Source: Actinomycetospora corticicola
GTDB lineage: Bacteria > Actinomycetota > Actinomycetes > Mycobacteriales > Pseudonocardiaceae
Reading direction: 5' to 3'
Assembly: GCF_013409505.1 (NCBI RefSeq)
Contig: NZ_JACCBN010000001.1
Coordinates: 1,736,001 to 1,800,000, forward strand
Length of the DNA: 64,000 bases
The notes below the pieces were generated by a model that saw only the letters and a program-made list of their open reading frames with translations, was not told the DNA's origin and did no database searches. The translations under genes and the position numbers were made by a program. This document shows positions 40,208-48,582 of the stretch, in pieces (position 1 is the first letter of the stretch; the number at the start of each line of letters is the position of its first letter).

Positions 40208-41587
40208 GTGACCGACGCTGCGGTACCCGCTGACCTCGTCGTCACCGGTGCGGACCTGCTGGTCCTGTGCGACGACGCCGGCCGTGAGCTCCCGGGCGGC
40301 TGGGTCGCGATGACGGGCGGCCTCGTCACCGGCGTCGGGACCGGGCCGCCGCCCCCCGCCGTCGAGACCCTCGACGCCACGGGCTGCCTGGTGACGCCCG
40401 GGCTGGTGAACACCCACCATCACCTCTACCAGAACCTCACCCGCAGCCACGGACCGGCGATCCGCGGCGGGCTGTTCTCCTGGCTCACCACGCTGTACCC
40501 GCTGTGGGCGGGGCTCGACGAGGAGGCGTCCTACCTCGCCGCCCGCGTCGGGCTGGCCGAGCTGGCCCTCGGCGGGTGCACGACCACCACCGACCACCTC
40601 TACGTGGCGCCGGCCGGCGGCGGGGATCTGTGGACGGCCGAGATCGTCGCGGCCCGTGAGGCCGGGATGCGGTTCCACCCCACCCGCGGCTCCATGACCC
40701 GCTCGGTCGACGACGGCGGGTTGCCGCCACGCTCGGTGGTGCAGGACGACGACACCGTGCTCGCCGACTCCGAACGCCTCGTCGCGGCCCACCACGACCC
40801 CTCCCCCGCCTCGATGTGCCGGGTCGCGCTCGCGCCGTGCTCGCCGTTCAGCGTGTCCCCCGAGCTCATGACCCGGACCGCGGAGCTCGCCGAGCGGCTC
40901 GACGTCCGCCTCCACACCCACCTCGCCGAGGACGCCGACGAGGAGGCCTACTGCCTCGAGACGTTCGGGCGCCGTCCGGTGGAGCACTTCGAGGAGGTGG
41001 GCTGGCTGGGCGACCGCAGCTGGGTCGCGCACTGCCTGTTCCCCTCCGACGACGAGATCGCCCGCCTCGGCGCGGCGGGGACCGGTGTCGCCCACTGCCC
41101 GTCGTCGAACGCGGTCCTCGGGAACGCCCGGATCTGCCCGGTGCCCGACCTGCGGGCGGCGGGCGCCCCGGTCGGGCTCGGGTGCGACGGCTCGGCGTCG
41201 AACGACGCCGCGTCGCTGTGGCTGGAGGCCCGGCAGGCCCTGCTCGTCGGCCGGCTCCGGGCCGGTCCCGCGGCCATGAGCGCCCGGGACGTGCTCACCC
41301 TGGCGACCCGTGACGGGGCCCGCTGTCTCGGGCGGGACGGGGAGATCGGACAGCTCACCGTCGGTGCGGCGGCCGACCTCGTCGTCTGGCCACGGACCGG
41401 CCTCGCCCACGCCGGTGCCCTGACCGACCCGGTCGAGGCCTGGCTGCGGTGCGGCCCGACGGCCGCCCGCGACACCGTCGTCGCGGGGCGCTTCGTCGTC
41501 CGGGACGCCCGGCCGGTCGCCACCGACCTCGACGACGTCCTGGTGCGCCACCGCCGCGCGGCGGAGCGCATCCAGGGCGTCGGCTGA
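40208..41587 (+). CDS. Amidohydrolase, 8-oxoguanine deaminase / chlorohydrolase type
   Basis: 459 residues from GTG 40208. A zinc-dependent TIM-barrel amidohydrolase (subgroup of TrzN, AtzB, cytosine and 8-oxoguanine deaminases). The metal ligands are seen in NTHHHLYQNLTR (His pair), LHTHLAEDADEEAYC (His), VAHCLFP (His) and GLGCDGSASNDA (Asp). LVTPGLVNTHHHLYQNLTRSHG and FSWLTTLYPLW are strongly like 8-oxoguanine deaminase. The convergent NCS2 nucleobase permease 16 bases away supports a purine or pyrimidine base as substrate. The exact base cannot be told from sequence. Confidence 0.82.
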   Translation: MTDAAVPADLVVTGADLLVLCDDAGRELPGGWVAMTGGLVTGVGTGPPPPAVETLDATGCLVTPGLVNTHHHLYQNLTRSHGPAIRGGLFSWLTTLYPLWAGLDEEASYLAARVGLAELALGGCTTTTDHLYVAPAGGGDLWTAEIVAAREAGMRFHPTRGSMTRSVDDGGLPPRSVVQDDDTVLADSERLVAAHHDPSPASMCRVALAPCSPFSVSPELMTRTAELAERLDVRLHTHLAEDADEEAYCLETFGRRPVEHFEEVGWLGDRSWVAHCLFPSDDEIARLGAAGTGVAHCPSSNAVLGNARICPVPDLRAAGAPVGLGCDGSASNDAASLWLEARQALLVGRLRAGPAAMSARDVLTLATRDGARCLGRDGEIGQLTVGAAADLVVWPRTGLAHAGALTDPVEAWLRCGPTAARDTVVAGRFVVRDARPVATDLDDVLVRHRRAAERIQGVG

Positions 41588-41603
41588 GCGCGGCGACTCC
41601 CCC

Positions 41604-43163
41604 TCAGGCGCGGTGGCGGGCCACGCCGTCCTCGGACTCCCGCGGTGCCGGCGCCGTCGCCCCCTCGTCGGGCGGCGCTCCCCCGGTCACCGCGCCGGCC
41701 TGCACCGCCTCCTCGACGGCCCCGACGCGCCGCGGGACGTTCGGCAGCCAGTGGTTGAACACGAGGTTCAGCACGAACACCACGATCACCGTGGAGGTGA
41801 TCGAGGACCCGAAGATCACCTGGAAGTCGGCGGAGAAGTGCTGGTAGAACTTCGGCTGGATCGTCGGGATCAGGCCGACCGAGAACGACACGGCGATGAT
41901 CAGCAGGTTGTGGTTGTTCGGCCCGCCGAAGGTCACCTTGTGCAGGGTCTGGATGCCGACCGCGGTGACCATCGCGAACATGACGGTGGCCGCCCCGCCC
42001 ACCACGGGCCCGGGCAGCGCCGCCACCACCGCGCCGACCTTGGGCACCAGGCCGAGGATCACCAGCCCGATCCCGCAGACCGTGACCACCCACCGGCTCC
42101 GGACGTTCGTCATGCTCACCAGGCCGACGTTCTCGGCGTAGGCGGTGTCGGGGAACGAGTTCATGAAGCCCGCGAGGAAGGCCGACAGCCCGTCCACGGC
42201 GAGGCCGCGGGCGAGGTCGTTCGGGCGGAGGTCGCGGCCGGTCAGCTCACCGACCGCGAGCATGTCGGCGGTCGACTCGACGTAGGTCACCAGCATGACG
42301 ATGCACATCGAGATGATCGCCGCGGCGGCGAACTTCGGCGGCCCGAAGTGGAACGGCGGGGCAATGCCGAACCAGCCGCTGGAGCCGACCGAGGAGAAGT
42401 CGACCAGGCCCATCGGGACGGCGATCATCGTGCCGAGGACGATCGCGATGAGGACCGAGGTCTGGCCCAGGAAGCCCCGCAGGAAGCGGGCGAACACCAC
42501 GATCATGAGCACGACCACGCCGGCGAGCACGATGTGCGAGACCTGGCCCGCGTCGGGGTTGGTGACCATGGCGACCGAGCCGTCGTCGCCGAGGAAGGGC
42601 TGCCCCGCCGCGTTCAGTTCGGGGATCTCCGGGGTGAAGGTGGACGTCTTGTCGCCCGCGATGAGCCCGATGTTGGCCCCGATCAGGGAGAGCCCGATCA
42701 TCGCGATGACCGTGCCGGTCACCAGGGGCGGGAAGTAGCGGATCACCATGGAGAACGGCTTGGCGATGATCAGGCCGAAGATGCCGGCGATGATCATCGC
42801 GCCGTAGACGTAGGGCAGTCCGTCCCGGCCGCCGTACGAGTTCGCGATGATGATCATCGGGTTGAGGACGGTGAAGGTGGCCCCGGCGACCACGGGCAGC
42901 CGCACGCCGAGGATCCGGCCGATGCCGGCGGACTGGATGATCGAGGCGATTCCGCACACCAGCAGGTCGGCGCTGACGAGGACCGCGATGTCCGACTCGT
43001 CGAGCCCGACGGCCGGGCCGACGATGAGGGGCACCGCGATCGCGCCGGCGTACATGATGAACAGGTGCTGCAGTCCGAGGACGATCAGCCGCGGCAGTGG
43101 CAGCACCTCGTCCACGGGGTGGACCGGTGGGCTCTGGTCGTCGGTCCGGGTCGGTGAGGCCAT
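41604..43163 (-). CDS. NCS2 nucleobase:cation symporter (uracil/xanthine permease type)
   Basis: 519 residues from ATG 43163, with GGGAG 6 nt upstream. Fourteen membrane segments are expected. The family pattern is seen in LQHLFIMYAGAIAVPLIVG, LPVVAGATFTVLNPMIIIA, the substrate-site helix VTYVESTADMLAVGELTG with the conserved glutamate, and the motif NSFPDTAYAENVGLVSMTN. The permease imports xanthine, uric acid or uracil with a cation. A soluble loop at about 185-215 and a Pro/Ala-rich tail are present. It is convergent with the deaminase gene and probably works in the same salvage route. Confidence 0.9.
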   Translation of the reverse strand: MASPTRTDDQSPPVHPVDEVLPLPRLIVLGLQHLFIMYAGAIAVPLIVGPAVGLDESDIAVLVSADLLVCGIASIIQSAGIGRILGVRLPVVAGATFTVLNPMIIIANSYGGRDGLPYVYGAMIIAGIFGLIIAKPFSMVIRYFPPLVTGTVIAMIGLSLIGANIGLIAGDKTSTFTPEIPELNAAGQPFLGDDGSVAMVTNPDAGQVSHIVLAGVVVLMIVVFARFLRGFLGQTSVLIAIVLGTMIAVPMGLVDFSSVGSSGWFGIAPPFHFGPPKFAAAAIISMCIVMLVTYVESTADMLAVGELTGRDLRPNDLARGLAVDGLSAFLAGFMNSFPDTAYAENVGLVSMTNVRSRWVVTVCGIGLVILGLVPKVGAVVAALPGPVVGGAATVMFAMVTAVGIQTLHKVTFGGPNNHNLLIIAVSFSVGLIPTIQPKFYQHFSADFQVIFGSSITSTVIVVFVLNLVFNHWLPNVPRRVGAVEEAVQAGAVTGGAPPDEGATAPAPRESEDGVARHRA

Positions 43164-43300
43164 GTCGTCTCCCGGTCACGCCTGGGCACCCGGGGGGGCG
43201 GGTGCGCGGACCCCGAACATGACGAGGTGCTGTGACGGCCGTGAGGCGGGGATGTGTCGAGCGGGACAGATGTTGCGATCACCGTGACGATTCGCCGCAT

Positions 43301-44071
43301 TCATCCGAATTCGCGGGCCAGGACGTCGCGCGTGTGCTCGTCGGCGGGCACGAAGGACTCGATCGACAATTCGTCCAGGGTGACGTCGAACGCCGCGCCG
43401 AAATGCGTGATCGTCGAGTAGAAGGACAGGTCGCCGAACTGCGGGTGACCGAGGTGCAGCGGCAGCATGAGCTGCGCCGCGCGGTCGAGGACCCGCACCG
43501 ACCCGGCGTCGGGAGCTACCCAGGGCCGGACCTCCGCCCGCAGCGCGACCAGCCGCGGGTCGCCGGTCAGGTCGACGAGGCGGTCGAGCCGGTGCAGCAG
43601 GTGGGCCGACCACTGCGCCCGGTTGCGGACGTCGAGCACGTCCGGGTGCAGGGCGAGGCGGTAGACGTTGAGCGGCGGCGCGAGCCAGGCCTCGTCGACG
43701 CCCGCGAGCAGCACCGCGACCGACCGGTTGGCGAGCACCACGTCGCCCCGCCGGTCGAGGACCAGCGCCGGGTAGGGCTCGTGCCCGGTCACCAGGTGCT
43801 CCAGCGCCGTGCGCACGCCGGACAGGTCGTCCAGCGCCGACTCCGCGTAGCTCGGCGCGTAGCCCGCCGCGAGCAGCAGCGCGTTGCGTTCCCGCAGGGG
43901 TACCTCGAGCCGGGTCGCCAGGTCCAGCAGCAGCGCCCGGCTGGCCTGCGCCTTGCCCGTCTCGACGAAGCTGAGGTGCCGGGTGGAGACGTTCGCCTCC
44001 AGCGCGAGGTCCATCTGGCTGCGCCGACGGCGGGTGCGCCAGCCCCTGAGCATCGTCCCGGCGGTGGTCAT
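43301..44071 (-). CDS. XRE-family regulator with MmyB-like ligand domain
   Basis: 256 residues from ATG 44071. The N-terminal helix-turn-helix is at about 8-62 (LRGWRTRRRRSQMDLALEAN, STRHLSFVETGKAQASRALL). The MmyB-like PAS domain follows (YPALVLDRRGDVVLANRSVA through LPLHLGHPQFGDLSFYSTI), with FGAAFDVTLDELSIESFVP at the end. Proteins of this group control short-chain dehydrogenases and may bind fatty acids. Two starts are possible. ATG 44071 has TAGCGT 8 nt upstream, fitting a leaderless message. ATG 44125 overlaps the tetR stop (ATGA) and gives 18 more residues. I chose 44071 because a perfect palindrome covers 44108-44126. Confidence 0.85.
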   Translation of the reverse strand: MTTAGTMLRGWRTRRRRSQMDLALEANVSTRHLSFVETGKAQASRALLLDLATRLEVPLRERNALLLAAGYAPSYAESALDDLSGVRTALEHLVTGHEPYPALVLDRRGDVVLANRSVAVLLAGVDEAWLAPPLNVYRLALHPDVLDVRNRAQWSAHLLHRLDRLVDLTGDPRLVALRAEVRPWVAPDAGSVRVLDRAAQLMLPLHLGHPQFGDLSFYSTITHFGAAFDVTLDELSIESFVPADEHTRDVLAREFG

Positions 44072-44107
44072 GGCCGCAGACGCTAGGACTCCGGTGGTCA
44101 CCGCAGC

Positions 44108-44126
44108 CATGACCTCGGAGGTCATG
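44108..44126. promoter_or_regulatory. Perfect 19-base palindrome (9-1-9) before the MmyB-like gene
   Basis: CATGACCTC-G-GAGGTCATG. It is 37 bases before ATG 44071 and includes the stop codon of the tetR gene. Its length and symmetry suit a dimeric helix-turn-helix protein, most likely the MmyB-like regulator itself. Confidence 0.6.
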
Positions 44127-44712
44127 ACGATGGGCCGATCCCCCGCAGCAGCGCGTCCACGAGGCGCCGCGCCCGCGCGCCGTCGACGGGTTCCCGGGCC
44201 AGCAGCAGCCGGAAGTGCACCGGGCCGACGAGCATCTCGACCGCCAGGCGCGGGTCGACCGTGTCCGGCAGCTCCCCGCGCTCGATCGCGCGCGTGACCA
44301 TGGCGACCGAGCCCGCGGACCGCTCCGCCCAGAAGCGTGCGCGGGCCTCGGCCATCGCGGGCCGGTCGTCGCCGAGGGCGAGGACCTGGTCGAGCGCCCG
44401 CCCCACCGGCGTGGCCAGGAACGACGCGAGCGCGACGGCGTAGGTGACGAGGTCGTCGCGCAGGCGCCCGGTGTCGGGCACCCGCAGCTCGTGCTCGGTG
44501 GTCCGCAGCAGCGCGTCGAGGAGGACCCCCTCCCGGCTCCCCCACCGGCGGTAGATCGACGTCTCGTGCACCCCGGCGAGCGTGGCGACGGCCGCGATCC
44601 GGAAGTCGGTCAGCCCGCGGGCCAGCAGCACCTGGATCGCCGCGTCGAGGACCGCCGTGCGGACCCGGGCCGACCGGCCACCGGGCCGACGCCGCACCTC
44701 CGGAGCGCCCAT
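44122..44712 (-). CDS. TetR/AcrR family transcriptional regulator
   Basis: 196 residues from ATG 44712. The N-terminal TetR helix-turn-helix is at about 18-64: VLDAAIQVLLARGLTDFRIA, VATLAGVHETSIYRRWGSRE. The C-terminal ligand domain (TetR_C-like) covers the remainder, with FWAERSAGSVAMVTRAIERG and LVGPVHFRLLLA. The recognition helix VHETSIYRRWG is typical. It is divergent from the CocE-type hydrolase gene (92 bases between starts), which is the obvious target. A palindrome overlaps its own promoter. The stop overlaps a possible start of the downstream MmyB-like gene. Confidence 0.9.
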   Translation of the reverse strand: MGAPEVRRRPGGRSARVRTAVLDAAIQVLLARGLTDFRIAAVATLAGVHETSIYRRWGSREGVLLDALLRTTEHELRVPDTGRLRDDLVTYAVALASFLATPVGRALDQVLALGDDRPAMAEARARFWAERSAGSVAMVTRAIERGELPDTVDPRLAVEMLVGPVHFRLLLAREPVDGARARRLVDALLRGIGPSS

Positions 44713-44718
44713 GCCCGC

Positions 44719-44739
44719 ACACTAACGCAAGTCCACTTG
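44719..44739 (-). promoter_or_regulatory. tetR -10 hexamer and adjoining operator
   Basis: On the minus strand TAGTGT (44724-44719) ends 6 nt before ATG 44712, so the message would be leaderless. Just upstream is the palindrome CAAGT-CC-ACTTG (44728-44739). A TetR dimer here would block its own promoter and could affect the divergent hydrolase gene. Confidence 0.55.
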
Positions 44740-44804
44740 GCTTAGGTGTCACGCCGTGCGCAGACTGACGGCACCGTCCCGGTGGAGAAGAGGGAGCCAG
44801 CACC

Positions 44805-46310
44805 ATGCGCATCGAGCGGGACATCGCCGTCCCCACCCGCGACGGGACCCCCGTCGTCGTCGACGTCTTCCGTCCCGACGAGGACGGTCCGGTCCCGGTG
44901 ATCGCGTCGATCAGCCCGTACGGCAAGGGCGTGCACTGGCCCGAGCGCTACCCGCAGTACGAGCACGTCCCGCACCACGAGCACATGGTCTGGGAGACCC
45001 CGGACCCGGTGTGGTGGACCGACCGCGGCTACGCCGTGCTGCGCGCCGACACGCGGGGCACCGGCGCGTCGCCGGGGCGCCTCGACCTCTACGGCCGGCA
45101 GGACGCCGAGGACTTCCACGACGTGATCGAGTGGGCGGGGACGCAGCCCTGGTCCACCGGGAAGGTCGCCTCCAGCGGGATCTCCTGGCTCGCGATGATG
45201 GGGTGGCGGGCGGCGGCCCTGCGGCCGCCGCACCTGGCTGCGGTGATCGCGTGGGAGGGCTCCACCGACTTCTACCGCGAGGCCGCCTACCAGGGCGGGC
45301 TCTACACCCACGGCTTCATCGACTTCTGGTGGGCCCGTCAGATCGAGCCGCAGCGCACCGGGGCCGAGGGGGACGACTGGCGCGAGGTGCTGCCGGCCCA
45401 CCCCCTGCTCGACGACTACCACCGTGCCCGGACGACCGACCTGGAGAACATCACCGTCCCGCTGCTCTCCGGCGCGAACTGGGGCGGGGTCCAGCTGCAC
45501 CTGCGCGGCAACGTCGAGGGCTGGCGCCGGGCCGCGTCGGAGCACAAGTGGCTCGTCGCCTTCACCGGCACCCACATCGACCCCTACTACGAGGACTGGG
45601 CGCTGGAGCTGCAGGAACGGTTCCTCGACCGTTTCCTCAAGGGGGAGGCCGACCGCATGGACGGGGTCGCCCCGGTGCGGCTCGCGATCCGGCACGGCCG
45701 GGAGACCACCTGGCGCGACACCACCGACCTCCCGCTGCCGGGGACCGACTGGCGCGAGCTGTACCTCGGCGCGGGCACGCTCGGCTTCGACCCCCCGGCG
45801 GCCGGCACCGTGCCGTACCCGTCGACGTTCGACACCGACCCGGTCACCGAGCCGCTGGAGCTCACCGGTCCCGTCGCGCTGCGGCTGTGGCTCACCGCGC
45901 GGCAGGACGACCTCGACGTGTTCGCCCGGGTGCACCACCTCGACGCGGACGGCGTCCCGATCCCGGCCGTCGGCCCGCAGGGGCAGGACGTCCCGATGGC
46001 GATGGGGTGGCTGCGGGCGTCGCACCGTGCGACCGACCCGGAGCGCTCGGAGCCGTACCGCCCCTGGCACCCGCACGACCGGGCGGTCCCGCTCGTCGCG
46101 GGCGAGCCCACGCTGCTCGAGGTCGAGATCTGGCCGACCAGCATCACGCTCGCCCCCGGGGAGCGGCTGCGCCTGGAGTTCGCCGTCTCCGACTCCGAGC
46201 TGGGCACGATGGCCCACGACCACCCCGATCTGCGTCGGCCCGCCGAGGGCGCCGTCGTGCACGTCGGCGGGGAGCACGCCTCGCACCTGCTCGTGCCGGT
46301 GATCGGCTGA
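44805..46310 (+). CDS. CocE/NonD family hydrolase (S15 X-Pro dipeptidyl-peptidase-like)
   Basis: 501 residues from ATG 44805, with GAGGGAG about 10 nt upstream. The alpha/beta hydrolase domain covers residues 1-320: ISPYGKG, DTRGTGASPGRLDLYG, the nucleophile serine in VASSGISWLAMMGW, and a His in TGTHIDPYYEDW. The C-terminal jelly-roll (PepX_C, about 335-500) has LELTGPVALRLWLTARQDDL and ends HVGGEHASHLLVPV. Relatives cleave cocaine, glutaryl-7-ACA-type amides or X-Pro peptides. It is divergent from tetR, so an inducible catabolic or detoxifying role is likely. The protein has no signal peptide. Confidence 0.88.
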   Translation: MRIERDIAVPTRDGTPVVVDVFRPDEDGPVPVIASISPYGKGVHWPERYPQYEHVPHHEHMVWETPDPVWWTDRGYAVLRADTRGTGASPGRLDLYGRQDAEDFHDVIEWAGTQPWSTGKVASSGISWLAMMGWRAAALRPPHLAAVIAWEGSTDFYREAAYQGGLYTHGFIDFWWARQIEPQRTGAEGDDWREVLPAHPLLDDYHRARTTDLENITVPLLSGANWGGVQLHLRGNVEGWRRAASEHKWLVAFTGTHIDPYYEDWALELQERFLDRFLKGEADRMDGVAPVRLAIRHGRETTWRDTTDLPLPGTDWRELYLGAGTLGFDPPAAGTVPYPSTFDTDPVTEPLELTGPVALRLWLTARQDDLDVFARVHHLDADGVPIPAVGPQGQDVPMAMGWLRASHRATDPERSEPYRPWHPHDRAVPLVAGEPTLLEVEIWPTSITLAPGERLRLEFAVSDSELGTMAHDHPDLRRPAEGAVVHVGGEHASHLLVPVIG

Positions 46311-46353
46311 CCCGACGGTGGGGGCCGGGCGGGTGCAGGGCAGGGTGACGCCC

Positions 46354-47067
46354 GTGAGCTCCGTGGACCTGGCCGTCGAGATCGCCGCCGACCCGGGGCG
46401 GGTGCGGTCCACCCTGGGCGGCGCGCTCGCGGTGTGGCTGCGCCCGATCGGCCTGGAGACCCGGGGCGACGGTGAGACCGTGGTGGTGGTCACCGGGGAC
46501 GAGCCGGTGCGGATCACCCACCACGACGACGGGCTCGACACCGAGATCGACGAGGGCGGGGCGACCGTCTCCACGGCGTGGACGGTGGCGGGCCGGGCCG
46601 ACCGGACCACGGTCGTCACCTGCCGCTCCACCGGCGCGGCCGACCCTGCGGCGTTCGGCGAGCGGATGACGACGGTGCTCGTGGCGCTCGCTGCCCACCT
46701 CGAGCACTTCCCCGACCCGCCCGGCACCGAGATGCACGCCTGGGGTCCGTCGCGCGGCCGGACCGCGGAGTCCACCGCGGAGCAGGCCCACGCCCGTTTC
46801 CTGTCCCAGGTCGGGGTGGTCGCCCCGCGGCAGGAGTTCCACACCTTCCGCGGGCTCCCGGCGATGTCCGGCACGTGCCTGGAGCGCCGCGGCGGCCGGC
46901 ACCACAGCGCCGCGGTGATCCTCCTCGACGACCCGCTGCCCGGCGTCGCGGTGTTCGCCACGAGCGGCGCGCCCCCGGTCCACGAGATCCGCGCCCTGCT
47001 GTTCGGCGACGAGACGGTGGCCGAGCGTCTCCAGGCCCAGTGGGCGGCCTGGCTCGCGGCCGCCTGA
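46354..47067 (+). CDS. Conserved hypothetical protein, SRPBCC-like N-terminal part
   Basis: 237 residues from GTG 46354; a GTG 12 codons upstream is also in frame. The first 135 residues look like a helix-grip fold: VDLAVEIAADPGRVRSTLGGAL, then a strand-rich middle (ITHHDDGLDTEIDEGGATVST, TTVVTCRSTGAADP) and a long helix (FGERMTTVLVALAAHLEHF). The C-terminal 85 residues (RQEFHTFRGLPAMSGTCLER and later) were not recognised. No motif points to a reaction. It lies 43 bases after the hydrolase gene and may be in its operon. A hairpin follows the gene. Confidence 0.55.
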   Translation: MSSVDLAVEIAADPGRVRSTLGGALAVWLRPIGLETRGDGETVVVVTGDEPVRITHHDDGLDTEIDEGGATVSTAWTVAGRADRTTVVTCRSTGAADPAAFGERMTTVLVALAAHLEHFPDPPGTEMHAWGPSRGRTAESTAEQAHARFLSQVGVVAPRQEFHTFRGLPAMSGTCLERRGGRHHSAAVILLDDPLPGVAVFATSGAPPVHEIRALLFGDETVAERLQAQWAAWLAAA

Positions 47068-47107
47068 CCCGGCCCGACCCGTCGTCGGGAAGCCGATCGG
47101 GGGGAAC

Positions 47108-47156
47108 CGTGAGGGGAGGATTCGAGCGCCCTTGTGGCGCGGGGGTTCCCCTCACG
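47108..47156. terminator. Bidirectional hairpin between convergent genes at 47.1 kb
   Basis: Outer arms CGTGAGGGGA (47108-47117) and TCCCCTCACG (47147-47156) are perfect; inner arms GCGCC (47126-47130) and GGCGC (47136-47140) close a five-base loop. The stop codon of the DUF2071 gene (47152-47154) is in the right arm. Confidence 0.7.
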
Positions 47157-47907
47157 CGGGACGGGCCGGGGCAGCGGGGGCCGGCGACGGGCGCCCGCCC
47201 GGCACCCCGAAGCGGACCGAGACGCCCGGCGACCAGTGCACGAGGTCCGGCGCCCGCCCCGCGAGCTGCGGGAAGCCGGCCGCCGCGACCAGCTCGTCGT
47301 CGAACGCGGTGAGCTCGGCGCGGCGCAGCGGCCAGGGCTCGTGGACGTTCGGCACGTACAGCGGCACCCCGAGGTGCCGCTCGTGCAGGCCCCAGCGGGC
47401 GGTGAGGAACGTCGTCAGGTCGTCCTCCGCCGGCTCGCCGGGCCGGACCCGGACGACGCTGCGGTGCCCGCCGACCATCGTCGTGGCCCGGTAGGTCAGC
47501 TCGCCGTCGGCGTGCCGGAACGCCATCCGCGCCCACCGGTAGGGCAGCCCGAAGGCCGCCTGCGCGCCGAGGACGACGGCGAGCCGGTCGGCGTCGAGCG
47601 AGCGGAAGACGATGCCGCGCCGGCCCCGCTCGTCGACGGTGTACAGCCGGACGTTGGTCTCGAGGAAGGTCCCGAAGAACGGGATCGACGGCCCCCGGGA
47701 GATCCCGGCGCCGACCATCCGGAACGGGATCAGGCCGACGTAGGTGACCCCGTCGTGGAGGTCGGGGTGGACCCCGGGCGGCAGGAACGGCGCCACCTCG
47801 TCGGGCTCCACCGCCCAGTGCAGGAAGGCGGCGTCCTTCCACGACTGCGTCATCATCGTGGGCCCGCGGAAGGGCGGGGCCGTGGCGTCGACCGGCTCGG
47901 GGATCAC
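47152..47907 (-). CDS. DUF2071 family protein (acetoacetate decarboxylase-like fold)
   Basis: 251 residues from GTG 47907. DUF2071 proteins are of unknown function; the fold is related to acetoacetate decarboxylase. Family blocks: QSWKDAAFLHWAVEPDEVAP near the start, LPPGVHPDLHDGVTYVGLIPF, the ETNVRLYTVDERGRRGIVFRS segment split over two strands, and LHERHLGVPLYVPNVHEPWPL near the end. The last 20 residues are Pro/Ala-rich. It is divergent from the methyltransferase-like gene with 41 bases between starts. Confidence 0.85.
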   Translation of the reverse strand: MIPEPVDATAPPFRGPTMMTQSWKDAAFLHWAVEPDEVAPFLPPGVHPDLHDGVTYVGLIPFRMVGAGISRGPSIPFFGTFLETNVRLYTVDERGRRGIVFRSLDADRLAVVLGAQAAFGLPYRWARMAFRHADGELTYRATTMVGGHRSVVRVRPGEPAEDDLTTFLTARWGLHERHLGVPLYVPNVHEPWPLRRAELTAFDDELVAAAGFPQLAGRAPDLVHWSPGVSVRFGVPGGRPSPAPAAPARPA

Positions 47908-47948
47908 GGGGAGGGAGTGCCCGCGCGGGCGTGCGGGAACATCAGGGT

Positions 47949-48563
47949 GTGGCCGATACCGACCTCACGTTCCCCCAGGGTTTCTTCGACCGTTCCGACG
48001 CCCGGGACGACGCCGTGTTCTACGGCCCGCCGCGGCTGGTGCAGCACATCGACGACGCCGCCGTCGCGACGGTCAGCGCGTTCTACGACGAGGTGGGGGT
48101 GGACGGCGACGTCCTCGACCTCATGTCGTCGTGGGTCTCGCACCTCTCGACGCCGCCCCGGCACCTCACCGTGCTCGGCATGAACACCGCCGAGCTGCGC
48201 GCCAACACCTGGGCGCACGAGCGGGTGGTGCACGACCTGAACGCCGACCCCCGCCTGCCCTTCGCCGACGCCTCGTTCGACACCGTGGTCTCCACGGTCT
48301 CGGTCGACTACCTCACGCGCCCGGTCGAGGTGTTCCGCGAGGTCGCGCGCGTGCTGCGCCCCGGCGGGACCTTCGCGATCGCGTTCTCCAACCGCTGCTT
48401 CCCGACGAAGGCGGTGCGCGGCTGGCTCGCCACGGACGACGCCGGGCACGTCCGCATCGTGCGCGACTACTTCACCGCCTCGGGGGCCTTCGGCGAGCCG
48501 GTCGACGAGCAGCGGCCCTCCGCGGGCGACCCGGTGTTCACGGTGCGTGCCACGCGCGCGTGA
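47949..48563 (+). CDS. Class I SAM-dependent methyltransferase-like protein
   Basis: 204 residues from GTG 47949. The Rossmann-type methyltransferase pattern is partly kept: VLDLMSSWVSHLSTPPRHLT in the place of motif I, LNADPRLPFADASFDTVVST (motif II to III region), and REVARVLRPGGTFAIAFSN. Motif I lacks the GxGxG glycines (DLMSSWVSH instead of D-x-G-x-G), so SAM binding may differ or be lost. The same variant occurs in a known group of small actinobacterial and cyanobacterial proteins of this length. A GTG six codons upstream is an alternative start. Confidence 0.75.
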   Translation: MADTDLTFPQGFFDRSDARDDAVFYGPPRLVQHIDDAAVATVSAFYDEVGVDGDVLDLMSSWVSHLSTPPRHLTVLGMNTAELRANTWAHERVVHDLNADPRLPFADASFDTVVSTVSVDYLTRPVEVFREVARVLRPGGTFAIAFSNRCFPTKAVRGWLATDDAGHVRIVRDYFTASGAFGEPVDEQRPSAGDPVFTVRATRA

Positions 48564-48582
48564 GCAGGTGTACGAAGGGCAC

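Noticed and set aside
41613-43157. A 514-codon plus-strand frame opposite the NCS2 permease
   Set aside because: Charged low-complexity shadow (many Asp, His, Arg) antisense to a clear 14-helix transporter.
46318-46353. Earlier GTG start of the 237-residue hypothetical gene
   Set aside because: The extra 12 residues (VGAGRVQGRVTP) lie only 8 bases after the previous stop and add nothing to the fold; GTG 46354 is preferred, although neither start has a clear ribosome binding site.
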